DNA from: Cephalopachus bancanus
Taxonomy: Eukaryota; Chordata; Mammalia; Primates; Tarsiidae
Assembly: GCA_027257055.1 (NCBI GenBank)
Contig: JAPVLO010000055.1
Span: 7,897,501-7,961,500, forward strand
DNA: 64,000 bases
Direction: 5' to 3'
Below the pieces are notes generated by a model that saw nothing but the letters and a program-made list of their open reading frames with translations, made no database searches and was not told the origin of the DNA. Shown here piece after piece: positions 36,980-47,015 of this stretch (the stretch's first letter is position 1; every line of letters starts with the position of its first letter). The position numbers and the translations under genes were made by a program.

Positions 36980-37147
36980 ATGGAAAGACTCAAATTAGGT
37001 CAATCAGAAATGAAAATGGAGACATTGTAACTGATATGACAGAAATACAAAATAAATCTGAGATTATTATGAGCACCTCTACACAAACAAACTAGATAAT
37101 ATAGATAAAATGGATACATTATTGTAAGCATACAACACCTCAATCTT

Positions 37148-37251
37148 GAATGAGGAAGAAATAGAAACCTTCAGCAAACCAATAATGAGTAGTGAGATTG
37201 AATGAGGAAGAAATAGAAACCTTCAGCAAACCAATAATGAGTAGTGAGATT
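37148..37251. repeat. Exact 52-base tandem duplication inside the L1 relic
   Basis: Positions 37148-37199 are repeated without mismatch at 37200-37251. The unit begins GAATGAGGAAGAAATAGAAA and ends AGTAGTGAGATT. Confidence 0.97.
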
Positions 37252-37368
37252 GAAACAGTAATTAAAATTTCCCAACAAAAAAATCCAAAACTTGATAGAC
37301 TCACAGCTCAGTTCTATCAACCTTTCAAAGAAGACTTGGTTCAAATTTTGCTGAAGATATTCCATAAG

Positions 37369-37661
37369 GGCCGGGCTCGGTGGCTCAGCCTGTAATCCCG
37401 CGCCTTTGGGAGGCTGAGGTGAGTGGATTGCCTGAGCCCGAGGGTTCGAGACCCGCCTAGGCAGCGAGACCTCATCTCTACAATAAATCAAAAAATCAGC
37501 CGGGCGTGGTAGCGCGCGCCTGTAATTCCAGCTACTTGGAAAGCTGAGGCGGAAGGATCGCCAGAGCCCAGCAGGTCGAGGCTGCGGTGGCCGGGAGTGG
37601 CCACTGCACTCCAGTCTGGGTGACAGAGTGAAACTCCAACTCAAAAAAAAAAAAAAAAAAA
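37369..37661 (+). mobile_element. Young Alu SINE inside the old L1, exact target duplication
   Basis: Full-length copy with A box TGGCTCAGCCTG at 37381, B box GGTTCGAGACC at 37443-37453, linker CTACAATAAATCAAAAAATC, CAGGTCGAGGCTGCGGTGGC and ACTCCAACTC end. The exact 15-base duplication AAGATATTCCATAAG lies at 37354-37368 and 37662-37676. The antisense strand is open through the whole element (178 codons with flanks). Confidence 0.97.
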
Positions 37662-38837
37662 AAGATATTCCATAAGATTGAAGAGGTGGGAATTCTCTGT
37701 AACTCATTCTATGAAGCTAGTATCATCCTGATACCACAACCAGGAAAGGACACAACAACTAAAAAAGAAAATTATAAACCAATATCTTTTATGAACATAG
37801 ATGTGGACATCTTCAACAAAATATTAGCAAACCAAATTCAATAGCACATTAAAAAAAAATCCACCACTTTCAAGTGGGTTTATCCCAGGGAGGCAAGGAT
37901 GGCTCATCATACACAAGTCAATAAATGTGACCACCACATAAACAGAATTATAAACAAAAATTATTTGATTATATCAATAGACACAGAAAAGGCATTTGAT
38001 AAAATTCAGCATTGCTTTAAGTGAAAAAACCCTCAGCATAGGCATAGAGGAAACATTCCTCAAAATAATAAGAGCCATATACAATAAACCCACAGCCAGT
38101 GTCATCCCAAATAAAGAAAAGTTGAATGCCTTTTCCCTCAGAACTTGAGCAAAACAAAAATGCCCACTTTCACCACTACTATTCAACAGAGTACTGGAAG
38201 TTCTAATCATAAGAATCAGGCAAAAGAAAGAAATAAAGGGTATCCAAATTGGGAAAAAAAAGAAAGAGAACTATCTCTGTAGTCAGATTATATTAAACAA
38301 TACCTAAAAAATTATAAAGACTCCTACAAAAGACTCCTGGACTTGGTAAATGAATTTGGCAAAATTTCAGGATACAGTATCAAAATACACAAATCAGCAT
38401 TACTGCTATACACCAAGGGTCACCAAGTTGAGGATCAGATCAAAAGCTCAATTCCATTTACAATAGCAGTCAAAATTCTAAAACACCTAGGAATATAATT
38501 AACCAAGGAGGTGAAAGATCACTACAGGAAGAACTACAAACACTGATGAAAGAAATTGTATAGGACACAAACAAATGGAGAAACATTCCATGCCCATGGA
38601 TTGGAAGATTCAACATTGTTAAAATAACCACATTACCCAAAGTAAGCTGCAGATTCAATGCAATCCCTATCAAACTACCAATGCCATCTTTCACAGCATT
38701 AGAAAAACAATTCTAAAATTCACATGGGAAAAAAAGAGCCGGAATAGCCAAAGCAATTCTAGGCCCAAAGAACAAAGAAGGAAACATCACATTACCTGAT
38801 GTCAAATTGTACTGCAAGGCAGTAGTAATCATGTGAC

Positions 38838-39061
38838 AGACTCACAGCTGAATTCTACCAACCTTTCAAAGAAAAATTGGTTTCACTTTTGCTGAAGCTA
38901 TTCCATAAGTTTGAAGAGGAAGGAATTCTCTCCAACTCATTCTGTGAAGTCAGTATCACCCTGATACAAAAGCCAGGAAAAGACACAATACCAAAAAGAA
39001 AACTACAGTCCATTATCTTGTATGAATATAGATGTGAACATCCTCAACAAAATATTAGCAT
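38838..39061 (+). mobile_element. Second L1 piece (reverse-transcriptase region)
   Basis: At 38838 the text jumps back to an earlier point of ORF2: GACTCACAGCTGAATTCTAC, CTGAAGCTATTCCATAAG, CTCATTCTGTGAAG, AACATCCTCAACAAAATATT. It is homologous to 37300-37830 of the old L1 and to about 43680-43914 of the large L1. It stops at ATTAGCA where the large L1 begins. Confidence 0.88.
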
Positions 39062-40669
39062 GGGAAACCAAGGAAGATGGTGGCTGAGTGAGTTCCAGTG
39101 TGAGTGAGTGTATGGAAAATTTTGTGTACATGCTGGTGAGTGAGTGGGTGTGTGAGTGGCTGAATGAGTGAAGGCTAGGGAGTTAGCAGTCAGGGCTCTC
39201 CTGGTGCAGCAGCTGGTGCTGCAGCTGCTCGGGTTGGACCCTAGTGATTCCCAGGAGGCAGAAATTAAGTGTCATTTTTTAAAATCAACAAAACCCTACC
39301 TGGGAAGAAAATGCTGGGAGACTGACTAAGTGGGGGCTCATAAGCAAGTTGCCAGGGCCCTCCTGGTGAAGCAGCTGGTATGCAGCTTCTCTGCTTGGTC
39401 TTTAGCATTTCCCTAGTAGCAGAACCTGAGCACCATTTTTTTTTAATGGACAAAAGTTGTCTTGTGAAGAAGCAGTGGGGAGAGTCTACTGGTTCCAGGC
39501 TCTGCCTCACCACTGCAGCAGGAGAGACTGCTAGCTCCAAGTTTTGCCTCATCACTTCAGCCCCTGGTCAGACATAGACAACAAGGGCTGTGGTGGGAGC
39601 CCAGATACAGAGTCCCACTGGAGAAGATAAAATTGACACCCTGCCAACATCTTGAAAATGGGCCAGGAAAGTGCTTCAACTTGCTCACCACGGAGCAACA
39701 GACCCAGTCTCTGTAACTTGTGGATCAACTACTCAGGGGTTGATTGTGACCCAGAGGGAATATTCTAAAAGCACAAACTTTGGTGGGACCTGATGAGTGC
39801 TGAGTCTCAGGTGCCCCACACCCTACCCTGATCCAGCTGCAGGACAAAGGGTATGGCCAGAAAAGGACAAGAGAGAACTCCAAAGAGATTAGTGGTGAAT
39901 CTGGGACTGATGCAACCCTCCTTCTCTCCAGCAATCCTCTGAATGCCAGACCCACACAGTTGGGGCATGACTGAAAGGGGCAAATCCAGGTGGAGACTGG
40001 ACATCAGTCACAATAGAAGAATTCCATCCCAGGATTGGCCTGGCTGGGGTACCCCCATGAGTAGTGAGTACCTACCTGGGGAGGAGACAATCCTACATTT
40101 CTCCACTGAAGGGGATATTCCTGACCATAGGAGAGTGGGAGGGGAGGACTGCAGCCCCACTCACCCCCATTACCCCTCCTTCTTCTCTGCTCAGGACACT
40201 GGGAAAAGAGTGAAAGAGGTGGAAGCTCTGCAAGAGAAAGTAGAGCAAACGACAGGAACAATTACAGAGCATGTCACAAAAGGTAGGGGTTTTTTTTCAT
40301 TTTCTTTTTATTTTTTTACATTTTTAAAACTGTTTTGCCTGCTTGTTAGTTGATTTATTTTCGTAATACATTTCCTTGGTGCATTAATCTGTATGTGATG
40401 ATTTGATCTCCATCTCACCCTCCCTTTTTTTCTTTTTCTTTCTTCTTTTCTCTTTTGTTTTCTGTTTGTGTGTATGTCAACGATTGAATGTTAATCTTTT
40501 GGGGGTTTTTTTTGTTGGTTTGTTTTTTTCTCTTTTGTTCTTCTCTTTTTTTAATTTTTATTTTTAATGTAAGGTGTGTGTCAATATATGTGTGAGGGTT
40601 CAATCTGAATTCCTTTGGGGTTTTTCCCCCCCCATTCTTTCTTTTTTTCTTCTCCATTCATTTTGTGCT

Positions 40670-40717
<48 letters not shown>

Positions 40718-41340
40718 AGCTTTCCTCTTTTCTTTTTGTTTTTTGTTTTGTTTCACTTTGTTGTTCTTCCAGTTTGTTTGGGGGGGTGTGTGTATGCCTC
40801 TGTGTGTGTGTTCAATTGTATTTTGCTTTAATTTCTGCATTCATTGTTCTGTGTTTTCTTTTTCATTTTTAAAAAATTCTTGGACATCTTATTTTATTCT
40901 ATTTTCCTCTGTACTCCTCATTTTTATCACTATATCATGAAGTCAGGAGGTACACAGACGTACCCATTGCATCATCATATTGAGTGGTGGTGGGGTGTGG
41001 GTCTCAGGAAACACATACCACAATCAGTAAACATTGTAATTTGCAAGAAGTTTCTGATCCTAGTTCCTTATCCCCAACTCACAAAACTACAAGAGATAGC
41101 AGAGATTCCCACCCACAATTCAGTTTCAAAATAGAACAAATCCAGAGCCTGGATTAGGGAAGAATAGAGGACTGAGCAAACATCAGAAGGAAAAGCCTCT
41201 CCCACTGACACTGAATAATGGAACTAAAGACAAAAGCAAGAGATCTGTCACAAATGAGGAGAAACCAAAGGAAGACCACAGGTAATTTCAAGTGAAACAA
41301 AGAGAAAACATCTGAAAAATCATACCTTGGAGCCCAAACA
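39062..41340 (+). promoter_or_regulatory. L1 5' UTR with internal promoter region
   Basis: L1 5' UTRs carry an internal Pol II promoter at their start. Here the first 250 bases contain AAGATGGTGGCTG, which resembles the YY1-type AAGATGGC core, with T for C at the last position. The middle (39190-40280) is moderately GC-rich and holds two diverged copies of a CTCCTGGTGCAGCAGCTGGT-type block (39201-39245 and 39360-39420). The region 40285-40930 is T-rich with a (GT)n run and looks unlike the rest. The exact start of ORF1 is unclear. Confidence 0.6.
40674..40715. repeat. (GT)n microsatellite in the L1 5' UTR
   Basis: About 20 GT units in a T-rich segment. Confidence 0.98.
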
Positions 41341-42320
41341 ATGGAAGTCATCAATGACTGGCCCCAGAAAACTCAGGAGTTAGGGAATGGATGGAAAGAG
41401 TGAATAAGACTCAAGAAAGACAAGATGTAAAGCTGAAAGAGCTTGTAACAGAGATTTTGGTCATAAAAAATTTCATCCAGGAAATAAGTAACAAGATGAA
41501 AAGTATGGAAAGCAGAACTAATCTAGCAAAAAAAGAATTTCAGAATTTGAAGACCAGAATATTGAATTAACCTGATCTGTAACAAACAGAAAGAAAACTA
41601 AGAAAGAAAGAACAAAGCCTATAAGAGATGTGCGATTATATCAAGAGACCCAACCTATGCCTGATTGGTATCCCAGAAGAAGAAAGGGAAATGGAGAACA
41701 CCTTGGAACAAGTATTCCAGGAGGTAATCCAAGAAAACTTTTCCCATCTCATCATATATGTGACCAGCCAAGCACAAGAGATAAAGAGAACCCCCAGAAG
41801 AAATCAAATGCGAAGACCAACCCTGAGACTACATAGTAATTCACCTACACAAAGTAGACACAGAAGAAAAAATCCTAAAGGTAGGAAGAGAAAGGTCAGA
41901 CTACTTGCCAGGGAAAACCAATCAGAATAGCAGCAGACCAACTGGTAGAAACGCTACAAGCAAGAAGGAACTGGAGTCCAATATATATATAAAGTCCTCA
42001 AAGATAAACAATTTCAACCAAGAATTTCCTACCCAGCCAAGCTAAGCTTTATCAGTGATGGAAAACTAAATCCTTCCCAGACAACCAATCCCTAAGAGAT
42101 TATGCAGCTTCCAGACCAGCTCTACAGGAGACACTTAAAAAGGTATTATACACAGAAGAAAGAAAAAAAAAAAAGAATGAACACACACTCCCAAGAGAAC
42201 AGCAAAGCACAGAATCAACAGAGAATACAACACAACAACAAACTTGAAAACGCACACATACATCAACTCCAAAGCCAAAAAAAAAAAAAAAACCAAACAA
42301 ACACAGAAAAAACTTTATAA
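41340..42320 (+). pseudogene. L1 ORF1 relic of the large L1
   Basis: Encodes remains of the ORF1p RNA chaperone. The N-terminal part (41370-41600) is K/E/Q-rich as expected for the coiled coil. The RRM region is readable from 41628 as CDYIKRPNLCLIGIPEEE followed by MENTLEQVFQEVIQENF. The C-terminal domain is seen at 41995-42060 (FQPRISYPAKLSFISDGK in one frame). The last part, 42102-42320, keeps a basic tail with YTQKKEKKKR and runs of lysine. At least one stop (near 41573) and one frameshift break it. The frame ends just before ORF2 begins, as usual for the two cistrons of L1. Confidence 0.82.
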
Positions 42321-42327
42321 GAACCTC

Positions 42328-45300
42328 ATGACAGGGAAAAACAATCACATTTCAATAAATAGCCTGAATGTGAATGGACTAAATGCACCACTGAAAAGAC
42401 ACAGAATGGCAAACTGGATAAGAAACCATGACCCAGTTATTTGCTGCATCCAGAAAACTCATCTCACCAAAAGGGACACACACATTCAAAGTTAAGGAAT
42501 GGAAAACAAGTTTCCAGGCAAATGGATCACAAAAGAAGGTAGGAGTTGCAATCTTAATATCAGACAAAACAGCCTTTAAAGTATCAAACATTTTAAAAGA
42601 CACAAAAGGACACTACATGATGATAAAAGATTTAATCAATCAACACAAAATATCCATCCTAAACGTATATGCACCCAATGCAGGAGCACAAACATTTATA
42701 AAGAAACTACTAAGTAAATTTTTTTAAATGGTGATTCAAACACTATTATAGCAGGAGACTTGAATACCCCACTAATAGTCCTAGATAGATCATCTTGGCA
42801 AAAAATCAGCAAGGAGATCCAGAACCTAAACATGACAATCGACCAAATGGAATTAATAGATACCTATAGATTATTTCACCCAACAACCACTGAAAATACC
42901 TTCTACTCATCACCACATGGAATGCACTCCAAGATTGATCACATCCTTGGCCTTAAATAAATTCCATAAGGTTGAAATATTGCCATGCACCTTCTCAGAC
43001 CACAGTGGAATAAAAATAAATATCAACATCAACAACATTTCCCTAAAGCTCACAAAGACATGAACACTAAACAGCAAGAGGCTGAACAACTATTGGGTCA
43101 ACACTGAAATCACAGCAGAAATTAAAAGATTCCTGGAAACAAATGAAAATGAAGAAACATCTTACCAAAACATCTGGGATGCCATGATAGAGGGAATTAA
43201 TATCTCTACAAGCACACTTTGAGAAATGGAAAGATCACAAATTGACAGCCTAACAGATCACCTTGAGGGAGCTAGAAAGAAAGATCACCAAAACACTAAC
43301 TTTAGCAAAAGAATCCAAATCCCCAAAATAAGAGCCCAAATACAAAACAAAAAGCTAGTTCCTTAAAAGAATTAACAAGACTGATGGACCCCCTAGCCAG
43401 AATGACAAAAAAAAAAAAAAAAAAAACAGAGAGAAAAAACCCAAATAAACACAATCAGAAATACAAAAAATCGAATTACAACTGACCAAAAAAATGCAAA
43501 AGATTATCAGAGGTTACTGTGTACACATATATGGAAACAAAATTGATAGCCTAAATGAAATGGAGGAATTTCTGACATCACACAACCTCCCCAGGTTGAA
43601 ACAAGAGGACTTTGAGATGCCAAATAGACCAATACCAGGAAATTGATTCAGTCATAAGAAAACTACCTATTTTAAAAAGCCCTAGACAGGATGGCTTTCC
43701 AACAAAATTCTACAAAACATACAAGGAGGAGCTGATACCAATCCCAATGAAAGTATTCCAGGCAATTGAGAAAGATGGAGTTCTCTCCAAATCATTTTAC
43801 AAAGCTGAATCACACAGATACCCAATCCAGGTAAAGAGCCAACAAAAAAAAGAGAACTACAGGCTAATATCCCTCAGGAACACAGATGTAAAAATCCTCA
43901 ACAAGATTGTAGCAAGTAGTATCCAAAAAAAAATCTCAGAACTCATCTACCATGACCAAGTAGGCATTATCCCAAGGATGCAGGACTCATTCGATATTTG
44001 CAATACCATAAATGTAATTAAATACATCAACAGATGTAAAAACAAGAACCACATGATTATAGCATTAGATGCAGAAAAACCTTTTGATAAAATCCAACAT
44101 CTCTTCTTGATAAAAACCCTCAGACACCTAGGTATAGAAGAAACATACCTCAAAATGGTAAGCGCCATCTATGATAAACCCACAACAAACATAATGTTAA
44201 ATGGACAGAAACTGGAAACATTGCACCTGAAAAGTGGAGCAAGACAAGGCTGCCCACTCTTACAACTCTTGCTCAACATTTTCTTGGAAGTTCTAGCGAG
44301 GGCAATTAGACAAGAGAATGAAATCAGGTGTATCAAAATAAGAAAAGAGGAAGTCAAGTTATCCCTCTTTGCTGACAATTTGATCCTATACCTCAAAAAT
44401 CCAAAAGAATTGTTCAAAAACCTGCTTGTACTGATAAAGGACTTTGGCAAAGCCATGGGGTACAATATAAATATGCAAAACACAGTTGCATTCTTATACA
44501 CCAACAAGCAGGCAGAGAACCAAATAAAAAACACAATTCCATTCACAATAGCCATAAAAGAAATGAAATACCTCGGCATCTTCCTGACCAAAGATGTGAA
44601 AGACCTTTACACTGAGAACTACAAAACACTCCTCAAAGAAATACAAGAAGACACAAGCAAATGGAAAAATATTCCTTGCCGATGGATTGGAAGAATCAAC
44701 ATTGTTAAGATGTTCATCCTACCCAAGGCAATTTACAGATTTAACGCAATACCCAAAATCACCAGTAGCATTCATCTCAGACTTGGAAACAATACAGGAA
44801 TTCAATGGAAACACAAATGACCATGAATCACCAAAACAATCCTCAGGGGGGAAAAAAAACCCACAAAGCAGGAGGTATCAAACTCCCAGACTTTAAACTT
44901 TATTATAAAGTTACAATAATCAAAACATCAAAACAGTCTGGTATTGGTACAAGAGCAGGCACATAGACCAATGGAATAGTATAGAGATTCCAGAAGCAAA
45001 ACCTCAATTTCTCAACCAACTCACCTTCAACAAAGCCTCCACCATCAACCACTGGGGAGAAGAGAACCTATTCAGTAAATGGTGCTGGGAAAAGTGGCTG
45101 ACCACATGCAGAAGATTAAAAGAAGACCCATACCTATCCTCACACACAAAAATCAACTCTAAATTGATCAAAGACCTAAACGTAAAACCTCAAACTATAA
45201 GAACCATAGAAAGTGCAGGAGACATGCTTACGGAAATTGGAACTGGCAGCTAATTCCTGATCAAAACCGCAAGTGACCATGCCATATGAGACAAGATAGA

Positions 45301-46060
45301 CAAGTGGAACCTCGTCAAGCTTCTGCAAAGCCAAAGAAATTATCAAGAGAACAGGGAGACAGTTCACAGACTGGGAAAAAAATATTTGCCAACTCTATGT
45401 CTGACAATGGCCTAACACCTAGGATCTATAAGGAACTCAAATGTGCTGAAGAGAAGAAAACAAACAGTCCCATTGCAAAGTAGACAAAAGATATGAATAA
45501 GACAATTCTCAAAAGAAGACATACAAGCAGCCAACAATTACATGAATAAATGCTCAACCTCACTAGTCATCCAAGAAATGCAAATTAAAAGTACACTGAG
45601 ATACCACCTAACTCCAGTCAGGATGGCCATCTTCAATAACTCAAAAAGCAACAGATGCTGGAGAGGATATGGCAAAAAGGAAACATTTCTACACTGTTGG
45701 TGGGAGTGTAAACTAGTGCAGCCTCTGTGGAAAATAGTGTGACGATTCCTAAAAGATCTAAAAATTAACCTTCCGTACGACCCCACAATCCCCCTACTGG
45801 GAATATACCTGGAACAATTCAAATCACTCTACAAAAAAAAAATACCTGCACACATATATTTATTGCAGCATTGTTCACAATAGAAAGAAAATGGAACCAA
45901 CTATGCTGCCCATCAAAAAAGGATAGAAAAAATGTGACACATATACATGATGGAATATTACGCAGCCATAAAGAAGAACAAAATCATGAACTTCACAGCA
46001 ACTTGGATGGACTTAGAGTCTGTAATACTGAGTGATCTTTCACAGAAACAAAAAGTGAGT
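42328..46060 (+). pseudogene. L1 ORF2 relic: endonuclease and reverse transcriptase, inactive
   Basis: The ATG at 42328 gives MTGKNNHISINSLNVNGLN, the standard ORF2p start, with Asn14 present. Residue 43, a catalytic Glu in L1 endonucleases (CIQETHL), reads Lys (AAA at 42454-42456, CIQKTHL). Frameshifts occur near 42480 and 42725. Later endonuclease motifs are intact in other frames: GDLNTPL near 42757 and KIDHILG near 42935. The reverse transcriptase is open for 402 codons at 43612-44820, with [18 protein letters not shown] and FADNLI. The second catalytic Asp of FADD is Asn (AAT at 44377-44379). The C-terminal domain is in pieces, including [14 protein letters not shown] near 45700. Confidence 0.93.
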
Positions 46061-46296
46061 ATTACATGTTCTCACTCATAAGCGAAACTTGAACAACTAT
46101 CATAATGCTATAAGAAAAGGAGTGGCAGTAGCAGGAAACTGTGAGGGGGGGCAGGGAGATGGGAATGCAGTAAGGGGAATCTGCCTGGGGAAGGGGGCAC
46201 ACCTCATTAACAAGGGTGCCTGCATAATGAACATTTGTATACGTAACCCTGAATTGTACCTCACATCTTTAAAATAAAATAAAATTTAAAAAGAAA
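46061..46296 (+). other. L1 3' UTR and A-rich end of the large L1
   Basis: Contains ATGTTCTCACTCATAAGCG, the G-rich block GTGAGGGGGGGCAGGGAGAT, ACAAGGGTGCCTGCATAATG and CCTGAATTGTACCTCACATC, ending in AAAATAAAATAAAATTT. G-rich 3' UTR blocks are typical of L1 and can form quadruplexes. The same order is found in the nested copy at 12556. Confidence 0.88.
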
Positions 46297-46740
46297 CAAA
46301 GCAGGAGGCATCACACTCCCAGACTTCAAACTTTACTGTAAGGCTACAGTAATCAAAACAGCCTGGTATTGGTACAAGAACAGACACATAGACCAATGGA
46401 ATAGGATAGAGATTCTCGAAGCAGTTCCTCAACCAATTCATCTTTGACAAAGCCTCCAATAACAACCACTAGGGAGAGGAGAACTTATTCAGTAAACGGT
46501 GTTGAGAAAACTGACTGATCACATGCAGAAGATTGAAACAGGACCCCTACCTATCACCATACACAAAAATTAGCTCTAAATGAATCAACAACCTAAATGT
46601 AAAACCTCAAACTATAAGAATCTTAGAAAACGCAGGAGACACCCTTATAGAAATTGGAATGGGCTACCAATTCCAGTACCTGCACAATTAACGTTTGTAT
46701 CCCTAACCCTGAATTGTACCCCACATCTTTGTAATTAAAA
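46297..46740 (+). mobile_element. Chimeric L1 3' fragment with internal deletion
   Basis: 46297-46672 matches ORF2 equivalent to 44864-45250 (CAAAGCAGGAGGCATCACAC, AAAACAGCCTGGTATTGGTA). At about 46673 it jumps to the 3' UTR end (GTACCTGCACAATTAACGTT, CCCTGAATTGTACCCCACAT), equivalent to 46207-46270. About 1 kb of ORF2 C-terminus and UTR is missing. The end runs into a long GAAA tract. Confidence 0.88.
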
Positions 46741-46810
46741 AAAAGAAAGAAAAGTAAAACCAGAAAAGAAAGAAAAAAAGAAGGAAGGGAGGGAATAAGG
46801 GAGGGAGGGA

Positions 46811-46907
<97 letters not shown>

Positions 46908-46917
46908 AAAACAAGGA

Positions 46918-46961
<44 letters not shown>

Positions 46962-47015
46962 AAAACAAGGAAAGAAAGAAAGAAACAAGGAAAGAAAGAA
47001 AGAAACAAGGAAAGA
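46741..47015. repeat. Large (GAAA)n / (GGAA)n tract from an L1 tail
   Basis: About 275 bases, almost purely purine on the plus strand. It starts with AAGAAAGAAAAG, has a GGGAGGGAGGGAG-type middle and then long GAAA runs broken by AACAAGGAAA at 46911, 46963 and beyond. The AACAAGGAAAGAAAG higher-order unit is repeated four times. Confidence 0.96.

Larger units (their letters stand above)
35450..38836 (+). pseudogene. L1 ORF2 relic of the old L1
   Basis: ORF2p supplies the endonuclease and reverse transcriptase of L1. The endonuclease start is seen as CATTGTTAACCCTGAATGTA and AATGCTCTTAATGCCCC. The reverse transcriptase part contains ATCAATAGACACAGAAAAGG followed by CATTTGATAAAATTCAG, equivalent to the DAEKAFDKI motif with Thr for Ala. 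The FADD box area (38270-38295) is frame-broken. Two Alus, an AG run and several stops interrupt it. Relative to the complete L1 at 39062 it ends before the final third of the C-terminal domain. Confidence 0.85.
33833..38837 (+). mobile_element. Old L1, 5' UTR part to ORF2, broken and carrying two Alus
   Basis: Starts with late 5' UTR text (CAGACACAGTGAAGAAACAT, CAAATCCCCACTGGGGTAGC), followed by relics of ORF1 and ORF2. It ends abruptly in the ORF2 C-terminal half at 38837 (CAAATTGTACTGCAAGGCAG, TAGTAATCATGTGA). Alus at 36603 and 37369, an (AG) run and a 52-base tandem duplication interrupt it. The 3' UTR and A tail are absent at this end. Confidence 0.92.
39062..46296 (+). mobile_element. 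Near-full-length lineage-specific L1, inactive
   Basis: A single 7.2 kb element: 5' start GGGAAACCAAGGAAGATGGT, a long 5' UTR, ORF1 relic, ORF2 relic, 3' UTR with a G-rich block, and an A-rich end. This is longer than the roughly 6 kb usual for human L1, because the 5' part before ORF1 is about 2.2 kb. The 5' start with AAGATGGTGGCTG is of the kind seen at promoters of full-length L1. No target duplication is visible at the two ends. Both frames are disrupted, so it cannot move. Confidence 0.9.

Noticed and set aside
37171..37707. 178-codon open frame on the minus strand
   Set aside because: It is the antisense translation of an Alu with its flanks, not a gene.
43612..44820. 402-codon frame as an active reverse transcriptase gene
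   Set aside because: It is the middle of a broken L1 ORF2 with FADN in place of FADD, and stops and frameshifts on both sides.
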